Origin: Saprospiraceae bacterium
GTDB lineage: Bacteria > Bacteroidota > Bacteroidia > Chitinophagales > Saprospiraceae
Reading direction: 5' to 3'
NCBI GenBank assembly: GCA_020437105.1
Contig: JAGQWR010000133.1
Span: forward strand, 1 to 48,125
Length of the DNA: 48,125 nt
The position numbers and the translations under genes are program-made. The stretch's first letter is position 1. Each line of letters starts with the position of its first letter. Below are positions 6,478 to 13,529 of the stretch, piece after piece. The notes below the pieces were generated by a model. That model saw nothing but the letters and a program-made list of their open reading frames with translations. It ran no database searches and was not told where the DNA came from.

Positions 6478-7518
6478 CTACTCGATTGAGCGCAGTTTTT
6501 TCATTTCTGTAACAGTATCTAATGAAGCCCTTGCGAACTTATTGTCAGGCTCCACCTGCAACCAGAAATTTAATTTGCCTATACATCTATCTAGATATAA
6601 AGGATCATTAATTCTAAGAACCTTCATTTGAGCATCAAGACCATTCTTTATTAAATAAAAAAGTTCAAGTTTCCATTTTCGTTTAGTTGACTTTGGTATT
6701 GTTGTTTTTTTTGAGCTAATCGAGACACCTGTTATTATTTTCCTCTTGTCAAACCCATGAATTAGCTTAACTTTCCCTTCGTTAACAATGAATCCTTCAT
6801 CAGCTATTATGCTTCTCACCAAATTTACAAATGTCAAATTAATAGTCCCTCCTGAAAATGCCATATCATCAGCATATCTGGTATAGCAGATATCAAACTT
6901 ATCACAAAGTTTATCTAGGCGAGAATCTAATTTATGAGTGACTAAATTGCTAATATAAGGACTGGTAGGTGCCCCTTGAGGAAGTCTTCCATTTTTCACG
7001 CATAGGGAAGCCAAAATATAAGAAATGTGATAGGGGTATCCGATTCTTTGAAATAGCGAAATCACCCTTGGAAGCTTAATATTCGGAAAGAAATCTTTTA
7101 GATCGATTGTAAGCAACGACTTTCCATTAATATGGCATTTTGCATTATCAATCATTGATTTGCCTTTAACAAAACCAAATGCGCTTCTATGAACAGCTTT
7201 TTTTTGAAGAATATGGCGCAAAATCCATTTCTGAACAAGAATCAAAGTAGGATATGGCTTTTCAATTACCCTTTTCCCTCCTCTCCTTTTAGGAATTTCG
7301 AACTCATAATAAAAGGATTCTGATGAATTCATCATTCTTTTAAGAAAAATGTACTCTATCCGAACTAAATGAGACAAATGTTCCACATTAAGAATAACAG
7401 GAAAACCAGATTTAATTATTGAACGAATGTATAGACTTAAGGCATCCTTAAGATCTTCGTTCAATGGCGCTGCCTTGAGAAGATCATGCCATTTTGATAT
7501 AGATTCTGATGGTTTCAT
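6478..7518 (-). CDS. Retron reverse transcriptase
   Basis: A 346-aa reverse transcriptase, the usual retron RT length. It carries the retron signature NAKCH (residues 125-129, the NAxxH motif before the first catalytic block), TIDLKDFFPNI (catalytic Asp, motif A), LPQGAPTSPYISNL (179-192), the YADD active site (215-218) and IITGV (261-265, the retron VTG-type motif). It makes the branched multicopy RNA-DNA hybrid from the adjacent msr-msd RNA. The QGxxxSP motif separates it from DGR enzymes, and it lacks the maturase/endonuclease extension of group II intron proteins. Its start codon lies 5 nt downstream of the a2 end of the candidate msr-msd RNA. It is the last gene of a PRTase - winged-helix - RT operon. 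Confidence 0.93.
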   Translation of the reverse strand: MKPSESISKWHDLLKAAPLNEDLKDALSLYIRSIIKSGFPVILNVEHLSHLVRIEYIFLKRMMNSSESFYYEFEIPKRRGGKRVIEKPYPTLILVQKWILRHILQKKAVHRSAFGFVKGKSMIDNAKCHINGKSLLTIDLKDFFPNIKLPRVISLFQRIGYPYHISYILASLCVKNGRLPQGAPTSPYISNLVTHKLDSRLDKLCDKFDICYTRYADDMAFSGGTINLTFVNLVRSIIADEGFIVNEGKVKLIHGFDKRKIITGVSISSKKTTIPKSTKRKWKLELFYLIKNGLDAQMKVLRINDPLYLDRCIGKLNFWLQVEPDNKFARASLDTVTEMKKLRSIE

Positions 7519-7523
7519 AAATT

Positions 7524-7695
7524 GAAGAGGAGAGGTACTACTATTCTATTAATCATAGATTCTGATAAAATCAACTCCGGTGATTTTCAATTCGAAGAAT
7601 TGGTAGCATTAGTTAAAATGCTACCCCGTGGCTAACGCCAGCGTCAATCATAAAGGCGTACATCGCCTCAAAGTTGCTAGTACCTACTCCTCTTC
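7524..7695 (-). ncRNA. Retron msr-msd RNA (candidate)
   Basis: This sits between the winged-helix gene and the RT gene, where retron RNA is expected. The ends pair: a1 GAAGAGGAGTAGGTACTA (minus strand 7695-7678) and a2 TAGTACCTCTCCTCTTC (7540-7524) form 9 + 8 bp around one bulged T. Immediately after a1 is AGC, whose G (7677) is in the right place for the 2'-5' branching guanosine. Internal perfect hairpins lie at 7654-7668 (5 bp), 7602-7625 (GGTAGCATT/AATGCTACC, 9 bp), 7589-7601 and 7567-7587 (AAAATCA/TGATTTT, 7 bp). The a1 segment overlaps the last codons and stop of the winged-helix gene. The msr/msd boundary cannot be fixed by eye. Confidence 0.8.
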
Positions 7696-8052
7696 TAAGT
7701 TTTTTTTATATTCCAAGAAACTATCCATATCTGAATAACTAAGCCATGACAAATATGGTTCGTTTATTTTTAAAGTAAAAGGTCCCTTGAACTCCAAGGG
7801 AACTTTTTTCCACTTTGGAGTAGACTTTCGATAAAACACCTTAGCCGTATTATTTAAGACCCACTCCCGTCCACTTGTTGTCAATGATATCATTCCGTCT
7901 GACACAGCAATCACTTGCTCCTTGGAATACTTTTTAACAAAAAAAGCAATTTGACCTGGTGACAACATATACTTTTCATGAAAAAAGAATAACGGTATCT
8001 TTTTTTCATTACTAAACATCTCTTTCAATATTATTCGTTCAAACGACTTCAT
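7684..8052 (-). CDS. Retron-associated winged-helix protein
   Basis: A 122-aa protein with a probable winged-helix core at about residues 5-68: an N-terminal helix, LSPGQIAFFVKKYSKEQVIA as the helix-turn-helix-like part, then ISLTTSGREWVLNN as the wing and closing helix. The C-terminal half is basic and aromatic. It lies 12 nt after the PRTase gene and its last codons (GAAGAGGAG) and TAG stop form the a1 arm of the msr-msd RNA, so coding sequence and ncRNA overlap. In PRTase/winged-helix retrons (type III in the published retron classification, recalled) this small protein accompanies the PRTase; DNA or msDNA binding is inferred. The individual protein would be hypothetical without the context. 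Confidence 0.78.
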   Translation of the reverse strand: MKSFERIILKEMFSNEKKIPLFFFHEKYMLSPGQIAFFVKKYSKEQVIAVSDGMISLTTSGREWVLNNTAKVFYRKSTPKWKKVPLEFKGPFTLKINEPYLSWLSYSDMDSFLEYKKNLEEE

Positions 8053-8064
8053 ACTTCATCTACT

Positions 8065-8985
8065 TTATTGGAGCCGCTGAAAGATTGTTATGCGACTACT
8101 TTTGTCAACTAGCAATGGCCACCAAAAAAGTGGAAAAACATTGTTTGGAACACTTGTTGACTCAACACAATACAAAGCTTCACTTTTACCATAACCGAAA
8201 TTAAAATCTCGTAACTTCAAATTATTATACTTCGTGGAAAGCTTCTGTTCAAGTAATTCCATGTTTCGAATAGCTTTTTTCAAAGCATTTCCTTGGTAGT
8301 ATTCACTAATACCTTTCTCAAGTTTTATTGGAAAATAATAATCTATACCAAGTGCATCTAATTTGTCACTTGCTAAAGCCATCCCAGCAATCGAAACAAC
8401 TTTTAGCTTTACCTTATACTTTTGAGCTACTTTAAATTCATTTTTTGCCCAATCATATTTCCTAATTATAGTTTTACCTGTCCCAATAAAATCGTCAAGG
8501 AGTATCACCGTTGATCCATTTGGGATTCCATGAATTGCCCCAATTGAATTTTTGAAATTCCTCTCTTTCCAATTAGGAATATTTGAAAATTTATTTTTTA
8601 TGTTTTGTAGAAAAAATTGAGATCCGTCTGCGGCGTAGTCATCGCTGACAGCAACCAAGTATGTCGTATTGGAGTCACAATTCCATTCATCAACAATTTG
8701 TCGCACAGTTCTTTCTCCAAGAATCTTTAAATCTTTACTTGTAACCATCTCAATCCGTTTAACTAGATCCAAAATGAGATCTTGTTGCGCTTGTGTATCA
8801 CATAAGTTCCAACAATCAACTAGCCCTTCGACAGATGAAGATATCCATTCTATTTCTTGAATAAGATCAAATAGAATTCGAAAAATTTCAGGATCTAATT
8901 TTGAACTAGATCTAGTTAAGTTCATTCTTTTGCTTTTAATTGCGCTCAACATCTCGGCTAAACGCAGTATGGGCGCATAGCCCAT
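8065..8985 (-). CDS. Retron-associated phosphoribosyltransferase-like effector
   Basis: A 306-aa protein. The N-terminal ~95 residues are helical. The C-terminal part is a type I phosphoribosyltransferase-like Rossmann fold with VAVSDDYAADGSQ and the PRPP-loop motif ILLDDFIGTGKT (161-172; two acidic residues then TGKT). It is probably the toxic effector of a type III-like retron, held inactive by the RT-msDNA complex and released on phage infection; that mechanism is inferred from other retrons. The annotated ATG at 8985 lies inside a 59-nt hairpin. In-frame ATGs at 8952 (MLSAIKSK) and 8925 (MNLTRSS) are alternatives that would exclude part or all of it. First gene of the retron operon. Confidence 0.85.
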   Translation of the reverse strand: MGYAPILRLAEMLSAIKSKRMNLTRSSSKLDPEIFRILFDLIQEIEWISSSVEGLVDCWNLCDTQAQQDLILDLVKRIEMVTSKDLKILGERTVRQIVDEWNCDSNTTYLVAVSDDYAADGSQFFLQNIKNKFSNIPNWKERNFKNSIGAIHGIPNGSTVILLDDFIGTGKTIIRKYDWAKNEFKVAQKYKVKLKVVSIAGMALASDKLDALGIDYYFPIKLEKGISEYYQGNALKKAIRNMELLEQKLSTKYNNLKLRDFNFGYGKSEALYCVESTSVPNNVFPLFWWPLLVDKSSRITIFQRLQ

Positions 8986-9007
8986 ATTGCCGTTTTAGCC
9001 GAGATGT
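8949..9007. repeat. Long hairpin at the 5' end of the retron operon, abutting the intron remnant
   Basis: ACATCTCGGCTAAA at 8949-8962 pairs perfectly with TTTAGCCGAGATGT at 8994-9007 (14 bp). Inside it TATGGGC-GCATA-GCCCATA forms a second 7-bp stem. The palindrome covers the first annotated codons of the PRTase gene and ends at the GTGTG of the group II intron remnant. It may be a transcription terminator used as an intron target, a regulatory leader of the retron, or part of the intron scar. Confidence 0.7.
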
Positions 9008-9195
9008 GTGTACCCGGCATGGGCATCTGTTCCCTATAAAGATATGGATTAATCTAGCCGGTGCAAGTCCCTTATGGGCAGGGGTAACGCCTTGAACCAT
9101 TAGTAAGCCGCAAGGCAGGCAGGCGAGACCCGTACGTACGGTGGTGTGAGAGGCGCTCCTCGGCTAGTTTACTGGCCGAGGCCGTCTACTCGATT
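9006..9195 (+). mobile_element. Internally deleted group II intron remnant
   Basis: The 5' end GTGTGTACCCGGCATGGG matches the conserved start of bacterial group II intron RNAs. It is followed by domain I-like sequence (GGTGCAAGTCC, AAGCCGCAAGGCAGGCAGG). After GCGAGACC it jumps directly to a domain V 3' strand and linker (CGTACGTACGGTGGTGTGAG) and a domain VI-like hairpin at 9158-9181 (CCTCGGCTAG-TTTA-CTGGCCGAGG), ending CTACTCGATT. At about 190 nt it lacks most of domains I-V and the intron-encoded protein, so it cannot self-splice or move. It lies opposite to the retron operon, between it and the kinase operon. Confidence 0.75.
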
Positions 9196-9243
9196 CTGTG
9201 CTGTTTCAGTAAATAAAAAGATTAGGGGGAATTTATATCTCTT

Positions 9244-10446
9244 TTATAGATTGGCCCATCTATGATTTAATCTTAATCCTCGAAGTTTGTCGAAAGCAGT
9301 TAATGCCGCTAAACTTGAATCCACTACATTTGAAAAATCTCTATTTTTTCCTCTAATACCATTATTCTGAAGGAAATCAGTTAACATACTTGCAGTCTCA
9401 AATTGCATCCTCACTGATTGCTTCGTTTGTTCGTAAGTAGGCTTTACAGATCTCAATGATTGTGTTCTAAGGCATTGAAGATAATGTTTGAAAGAATCAC
9501 TTTCGCCATAACTGGTTGATGATGGTTGTGCGCCTGAAAATAAAACATCTGAATAACTAGAATTGAAACTGGCATCCGTAGCTAATTGATCGCTCACGCC
9601 AAGTCTATACCCCATGTCTAACATTGGTATCTGATATTCAGATAAAGCTTGGGGACAATAATACCATGTAGACCTTCTTCCTACTCCATCTGGTGGTGGT
9701 GCATTGAAACGGTCAGTATTAAAACTTCTAACATTTAACCAATTTCCAGAAGCAATAGCGTCTGCTTTGGCAGATGCTAAACACAATAATTGGTGGTTCG
9801 CATAACCAATAACTACTTTTTTTCTTTGTAGTTTAATACCCGCAACCAGATCTAATAGATTTAAAAGCCATATAGGATCTTCTATTAAGTAGTTATTGTT
9901 TGGCGGTTCAGCTACAAGATAAATGCCTTCTACATTCCAATCTTCAATATATTCTAATGCCAGATGTATAAGTTCTTCTGATTTAACAACTTCATTTGAT
10001 AGACAGATTGTTGCATACTTCGGTTGTTCAATTTTTAATTTATCAACTTCATTTAAGATTATAGAATTTAGGTTATACCAATCTTCATTAATATCTGAAC
10101 TGTAAATGCCTGGAGTGATAAAGAATGATGTATTTAATTTGTCATTATACTCATTCTTTAAAACTTCTAACATTTGGCTAATTACACTCTGGTTAAACAG
10201 TTGAGTTTGATAATCCTCTGGCCAAAACCCATGTGCATTTAATCTTGTATGATCACTTCTAGGGATATAAAATTGAGGATCTAAAACTACCTTTCCTCCT
10301 TTGTCAAATATTGAATTTGAAAGTCGATCCATCTGATCTTGACTCAAATCTCTTGGACTTAGGATGACGGTACTATCGTTCCAATTATCTACTAATTCTT
10401 CACACATTCTCATCATACCATAACCAAACTGTATATATAAATCCAT
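9244..10446 (-). CDS. Uncharacterised 400-aa alpha/beta (possibly TIM-barrel) protein of a kinase-linked operon
   Basis: I do not recognise the family. The 400-aa protein has alternating strands and helices suggestive of a barrel: STVILSPRDLSQDQMDRL, GGKVVLDPQFYIPRSDHTRL, YATICLSNEVVKSEEL, VEGIYLVAEPPNNNYL, RKKVVIGYANHQLLCLAS and DAIASGNWLNVRSFN. The last two segments are loosely reminiscent of tRNA-guanine-transglycosylase-like barrels, but no zinc-site Cys cluster is visible, so this is not asserted. The C-terminal ~100 residues are helical. There is no signal peptide or membrane segment. Its ATG starts 1 nt after the stop of the kinase gene, so the two are surely cotranscribed and probably coupled. 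A+T-rich like its two operon partners. Confidence 0.8.
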   Translation of the reverse strand: MDLYIQFGYGMMRMCEELVDNWNDSTVILSPRDLSQDQMDRLSNSIFDKGGKVVLDPQFYIPRSDHTRLNAHGFWPEDYQTQLFNQSVISQMLEVLKNEYNDKLNTSFFITPGIYSSDINEDWYNLNSIILNEVDKLKIEQPKYATICLSNEVVKSEELIHLALEYIEDWNVEGIYLVAEPPNNNYLIEDPIWLLNLLDLVAGIKLQRKKVVIGYANHQLLCLASAKADAIASGNWLNVRSFNTDRFNAPPPDGVGRRSTWYYCPQALSEYQIPMLDMGYRLGVSDQLATDASFNSSYSDVLFSGAQPSSTSYGESDSFKHYLQCLRTQSLRSVKPTYEQTKQSVRMQFETASMLTDFLQNNGIRGKNRDFSNVVDSSLAALTAFDKLRGLRLNHRWANL

Positions 10447-10447
10447 T

Positions 10448-11275
10448 TCAATTTAGCTTAAGTGTGTCAATAATTGTGGATAATATTTCCAGTGCCTCTT
10501 TGGCTGACCGAGGCCTCCTTGTCCTTCTGTGGTCTCCAAGCATTTTAATAAAGGCTGATAATTGGAATTGCGTATCACCTGAGATTAATAAAGGTGGGAT
10601 AGAGCTATTTTCTAATTTTTTTAAAATTTTCATTACATCCATCCCTGTTCCCGAAATATAAAAATTCTCGCCTTTTATCATTTCATACGAAACAATTCCT
10701 ATTGAAAAGAGATCCGATCTTATGTCTATTTCTTTTTTTAAGTTCCTGAATTGTTCCGAAGATGCATATCCAACCGTGAATGCTCCAAATGGACTGTTGG
10801 AATCGGTTATAGATTCAAGGTCAAGATGCCTTGCAATACCATAGTCAAGTAACCAAAATTCACCTTCATCATTTAATATTATATTATCCGGTTTAATATC
10901 TCTATGAACCAGGTTATTTTTCTCTGTTTCTATCGTAATTGCTAGCATGCTTTTTAAGAAATTGACGATTTCATTAATATTAAAAATACGTCCTTCCTTC
11001 AATAATTCGCGTAAAGTTGACCCAGATATTCGTTCTTCAATTAACCACAAGAAAGATGGATTATCTTCATCACAGTTATGGGCATATATTTTTGGAACAA
11101 ATTGAGATTTGATTAAAGATGCAGCTCTAACTTCTCTTTTCGTTCGTTCAACTGCATCAGCATTCGGTTTTATCTTTTTATAAACAACGGCCCCAAAAGT
11201 ACTGTGTACAGCTGAAAAAACTTCTTTCTGCCCACCAATTTTAAGTGGATTTACATCGCTTAATTGGTCAAACAT
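10448..11275 (-). CDS. Serine/threonine protein kinase (Hanks type)
   Basis: A 275-aa kinase domain with little else. It has a glycine-rich loop variant GGQKEVF (14-20), the ATP-anchoring Lys in VVYKK (K33), HRDIKPDN in the catalytic loop (124-131), and DYG (144-146) in place of DFG, a conservative change that keeps the metal-binding Asp. GYASSEQF (activation/P+1 region) and DIRSDLFSIGIVSYEMI follow, so it looks catalytically competent. No transmembrane or sensor domain is present, so it is cytoplasmic. The upstream gene's TAA overlaps its ATG (TAATG), and the downstream gene follows after 1 nt. A kinase in an operon with a nuclease-like protein inside a defence island suggests a signalling role in an anti-phage response (inference). 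Confidence 0.92.
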   Translation of the reverse strand: MFDQLSDVNPLKIGGQKEVFSAVHSTFGAVVYKKIKPNADAVERTKREVRAASLIKSQFVPKIYAHNCDEDNPSFLWLIEERISGSTLRELLKEGRIFNINEIVNFLKSMLAITIETEKNNLVHRDIKPDNIILNDEGEFWLLDYGIARHLDLESITDSNSPFGAFTVGYASSEQFRNLKKEIDIRSDLFSIGIVSYEMIKGENFYISGTGMDVMKILKKLENSSIPPLLISGDTQFQLSAFIKMLGDHRRTRRPRSAKEALEILSTIIDTLKLN

Positions 11276-11982
11276 TATATCAGTGATTTATAAAGTAACC
11301 TCCCAACATATTCATTGATTACCCATGAAAAATAAGAACCTGGCAACTTTCCTCTTATCGCTTTCTTTTTGAGTATTGTTTTCCCTTGTTCTTGTCCGAT
11401 TAAGCCAATTTTATTGCTAAACTGAGACTTTATCTTGGAATTGATTTTTTCATTAGGAAATAAAACATAAGAATGAGAAGAAAAATTTTCATTCAATTGA
11501 GCTTGATGGATTGCTCCCTTTAAGTCTTTAATTTTAGCTTCAACAGAAATTATTTTTTTAATGAAAAAATTGTTTTCAATATTTATTGATTTTATTCGCT
11601 CATTCCTTTCTTCCACTAGTTCAGCATCAACCAACTTTTTTAGCGATTTAGAAATTTCTGTGTCAGAATACCCCAACTGAGAAGTTACGCAGTCCTTTAA
11701 TATACCTTTTTTCCCAAACGAGGAGATATGGTGCATTATCTTAATGTCAGATTTGGTTAATTCGTTTCTTTCTTTAGGCCATTTTTTGATCAGGTTTTTA
11801 TCCCATATTACAATTAGTATGTCTGGAATACCTAATTCTGCATAAGCTTCTTCTAGTATTGTATGCTCATAACCGTCTTCTTGTACAAATATCTTGATAT
11901 TATTCAGAAAGTCCTTTACAAGCCTTGACTCAGGCCCATCAGTTGTTTTTCTAAACCGAATTTGTATGTCCGAATTCATCAA
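11275..11982 (-). CDS. PD-(D/E)XK-nuclease-like protein with an inserted winged helix
   Basis: A 235-aa protein. ILEEAYAELGIPDILIVIWD (about 42-61) and later ISVEAKIKDLKGAIHQAQ (about 156-173) together give Glu, Asp, Glu-x-Lys and Gln residues in the order of a PD-(D/E)XK nuclease core. Between the halves sits a winged-helix/MarR-like segment (ELTKSDIKIMHHISSFG, YSDTEISKSLKKLVDAELVEERN). It is the first gene of the operon with the kinase and the 400-aa protein, and a perfect 13-bp inverted repeat lies 31 nt upstream, which the winged helix could bind for autoregulation. Alternatives are a DNA-binding regulator with a degenerate nuclease fold or a restriction-like effector. The nuclease call rests on motif order only. 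Confidence 0.72.
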   Translation of the reverse strand: MMNSDIQIRFRKTTDGPESRLVKDFLNNIKIFVQEDGYEHTILEEAYAELGIPDILIVIWDKNLIKKWPKERNELTKSDIKIMHHISSFGKKGILKDCVTSQLGYSDTEISKSLKKLVDAELVEERNERIKSINIENNFFIKKIISVEAKIKDLKGAIHQAQLNENFSSHSYVLFPNEKINSKIKSQFSNKIGLIGQEQGKTILKKKAIRGKLPGSYFSWVINEYVGRLLYKSLI

Positions 11983-12012
11983 TGGTATTTAAAAAGGTGT
12001 TTTCAATCAAGT

Positions 12013-12044
12013 GAATTACTTTACAACACAATGTAAAGTAATTC
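12013..12044. promoter_or_regulatory. Perfect 13-bp inverted repeat upstream of the nuclease-like/kinase operon
   Basis: GAATTACTTTACA (12013-12025) and its exact complement TGTAAAGTAATTC (12032-12044) are separated by ACACAA. The repeat lies 30 nt upstream of the ATG of the first gene, in the promoter region, and has no following T-run in the gene direction that would make it an obvious terminator. The most economical reading is an operator for the winged-helix protein encoded by that gene. A leader hairpin is the alternative. Confidence 0.6.
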
Positions 12045-12707
12045 TATTAATCTAAAAAGTCTTGAAGACACTCTGATTTGAAACAATTAGATGTTAATAA
12101 TAAAGCATTTCAAGGCGAAAAAATATAATATTTCCAAAATCAAGTAAAAACAGGATGTGAGCTATCCCAAATCGGAGAACTACAGAGAGAAAAATATGGC
12201 TACAATCCAAGCCACGAGGGAGCGCTTGTGATTTCATTTGATCGTTTTTTGAAAGTTCTTTTTAGAACTAATCTCTCTGTGGAATCAATATAGGGGATAA
12301 ATTTTAATTGGACAATGTTTGAAGGGGGGGAATTAATACTTCCCTGCCGGGGGGCCTTCTCCTGCCTTGCTCGCACAAGCCGGGCAGGCAGGAAATCATC
12401 CCGATAACTATCTGCTGTCGCCTCCCAAGCCGCTTGCCCTTTGGATAGCGTAAGGGTAGCTTTTAGGCGGAGGGGCTCCTTGCTAGTACTTTACTCTGAG
12501 ATCGGGATGGCAATGCTCGATGGGGAGGCTCCGGGCGCAGGTACTACCTACCCGATTTTTTAAAGGCTCATTAGTCAACTCGGCGCGGCAGCAATGAGCT
12601 GAGGCCATAAGGGGTTTTTGTGGATTGGTAGATTTTTTTTGCCAAGACAAAATGGTCGGTGCTATTCAGTGATTGACTTAAAGAAAGGAGCGGGCAAATG
12701 CATTTTG
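12045..12707. other. Non-coding region with a GC-rich structured core
   Basis: I see no gene-like ORF. The first ~300 nt are A+T-rich and featureless. About 12345-12545 is abruptly GC-rich and full of complementary segments: a palindromic element CCTGCC...GGCAGG at 12361-12392, then the nested-stem RNA candidate listed separately. The final ~150 nt lead into the 3' end of the HEPN gene. Confidence 0.5.
12397..12509. ncRNA. Candidate structured RNA with three nested stems (strand unknown)
   Basis: Complementary segments are properly nested. P1 is CATCCCGAT (12397-12405) with ATCGGGATG (12501-12509), 9 bp. P2 is CCTCC-CAA-GCC (12421-12431) with GGC-GGAGG (12466-12473), 8 bp around a 3-nt bulge. 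P3 is GCTTGCCCTT (12432-12441) with AAGGGTAGC (12452-12460), closing a 10-nt loop. The three stems lie in a GC-rich island without an ORF. I do not recognise the family. It could be a regulatory RNA, an ncRNA partner of a neighbouring system, or a remnant of a mobile structured RNA. Confidence 0.45.
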
Positions 12708-13052
12708 TTAGGCTTCGTTTATCTTGATTATTTCTAGTATCTCAGATTCTAAGGTGGGAAGTACATCGGAGATAGTATGCCAAACAATAAAGTAATCTAC
12801 ATCAATGTAATCGTGTATGAGTTTGTCTCTCATTCCAGCCATTTTTCTCCATTCAATTGATGGGTATGCTTGTCTTGTTGATTCTGATATTTGCTTAGTT
12901 GCTTCTCCTATGATTTCAAAATTTCTGACTACAGCATCTTTTACCATTTGATCCGAATAGAAATCTTTTTCAGATAGGCTATGTGTGTAACTCAGAATCT
13001 GTGTTATAGCATTTCTGATATGCTTTAGGTAAACTAAATCTGATTTCCCCAT
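12708..13052 (-). CDS. hepT: HepT-like HEPN ribonuclease toxin
   Basis: A 114-aa protein of the HEPN/DUF86 family: an all-helical fold with the RNase motif RDKLIH (R-x4-H) followed by DYIDVDYFIVW, and the upstream helix YLKHIRNAITQI. In HepT/MntA systems HepT is an RNase toxin and the partner nucleotidyltransferase AMPylates a conserved Tyr near the RxxxxH motif; DY or DVDY here supplies candidate Tyr residues. The upstream mntA stop and this start overlap at 13052. A second, decayed mntA-like fragment lies at 1988-2077, so this module type has been lost once nearby. Confidence 0.88.
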   Translation of the reverse strand: MGKSDLVYLKHIRNAITQILSYTHSLSEKDFYSDQMVKDAVVRNFEIIGEATKQISESTRQAYPSIEWRKMAGMRDKLIHDYIDVDYFIVWHTISDVLPTLESEILEIIKINEA

Positions 13053-13384
13053 TAAGCAATCTTTTTCAAATCTTTTTCAACATATTCGCGGATTAGTGGA
13101 CTCAACCCTCCTACGGTAACCAGATCAACTTTGATCCCTAATTCATCCGTAAGATCCAGCTCCAATCCAACTAAATCCAGGAGAGAAAGTCTTTTGCCAA
13201 ACTTTACAAGGAGGTCCAAATCACTATCTGGTCCTTGCTCACCACGAGCAAAAGAACCAAATACACCAATATATTCCGGGAGAAAAGGGCTTAATACCCG
13301 CTTTATAGTTGATTGCTGTTTTTTGGTAATCATACCCTTATAACATGAGACGATTAAATATAATTCATTTAACTCAGGAGACAT
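13052..13384 (-). CDS. mntA: MntA-like minimal nucleotidyltransferase antitoxin
   Basis: A 110-aa minimal nucleotidyltransferase with the diagnostic GSFARGEQGPDSDLDLLVKF segment (GSx10DxD). The third acidic residue is in the IKVDLVTVGG strand. It AMPylates and thereby neutralises the HEPN partner (family knowledge). Two starts are possible: the one used (MSPELNELY) and an internal Met (MITKKQQ). Both precede the catalytic motif. First gene of a two-gene operon with hepT. Confidence 0.87.
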   Translation of the reverse strand: MSPELNELYLIVSCYKGMITKKQQSTIKRVLSPFLPEYIGVFGSFARGEQGPDSDLDLLVKFGKRLSLLDLVGLELDLTDELGIKVDLVTVGGLSPLIREYVEKDLKKIA

Positions 13385-13529
13385 AACAACCTCATTTCAA
13401 ATCAACCCCCACCACTCCTCAATTTGCAAATAAGATTTCAAAATAACAAGTGGGCACTTTGTATAGGCCTCATTGACCTCCCCGTTTACCCCAAATAAAA
13501 CAGGAGTCAAGGGTTGGAGGAAATGTGCC

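Noticed and set aside
6478..7518. The RT as the diversity-generating RT for the neighbouring variable FGE genes
   Set aside because: It has LPQGAPTSP, NAxxH and a VTG-type motif, which are retron features; DGR enzymes have a different motif 4 (SQ-type), and no template repeat was found beside it.
6476..9195. 12-bp identity GTCTACTCGATT at 6476-6487 and 9184-9195, flanking the retron like attachment sites
   Set aside because: Many 12-bp matches are expected by chance in 48 kb; one copy is the RT stop region and the other the intron 3' end, with no similarity beyond the 12 bases.
8949..9195. This structured stretch as the retron msr-msd
   Set aside because: It reads as group II intron ends plus a separate hairpin, and a much better msr-msd with a 17-bp a1/a2 stem exists at 7524-7695.
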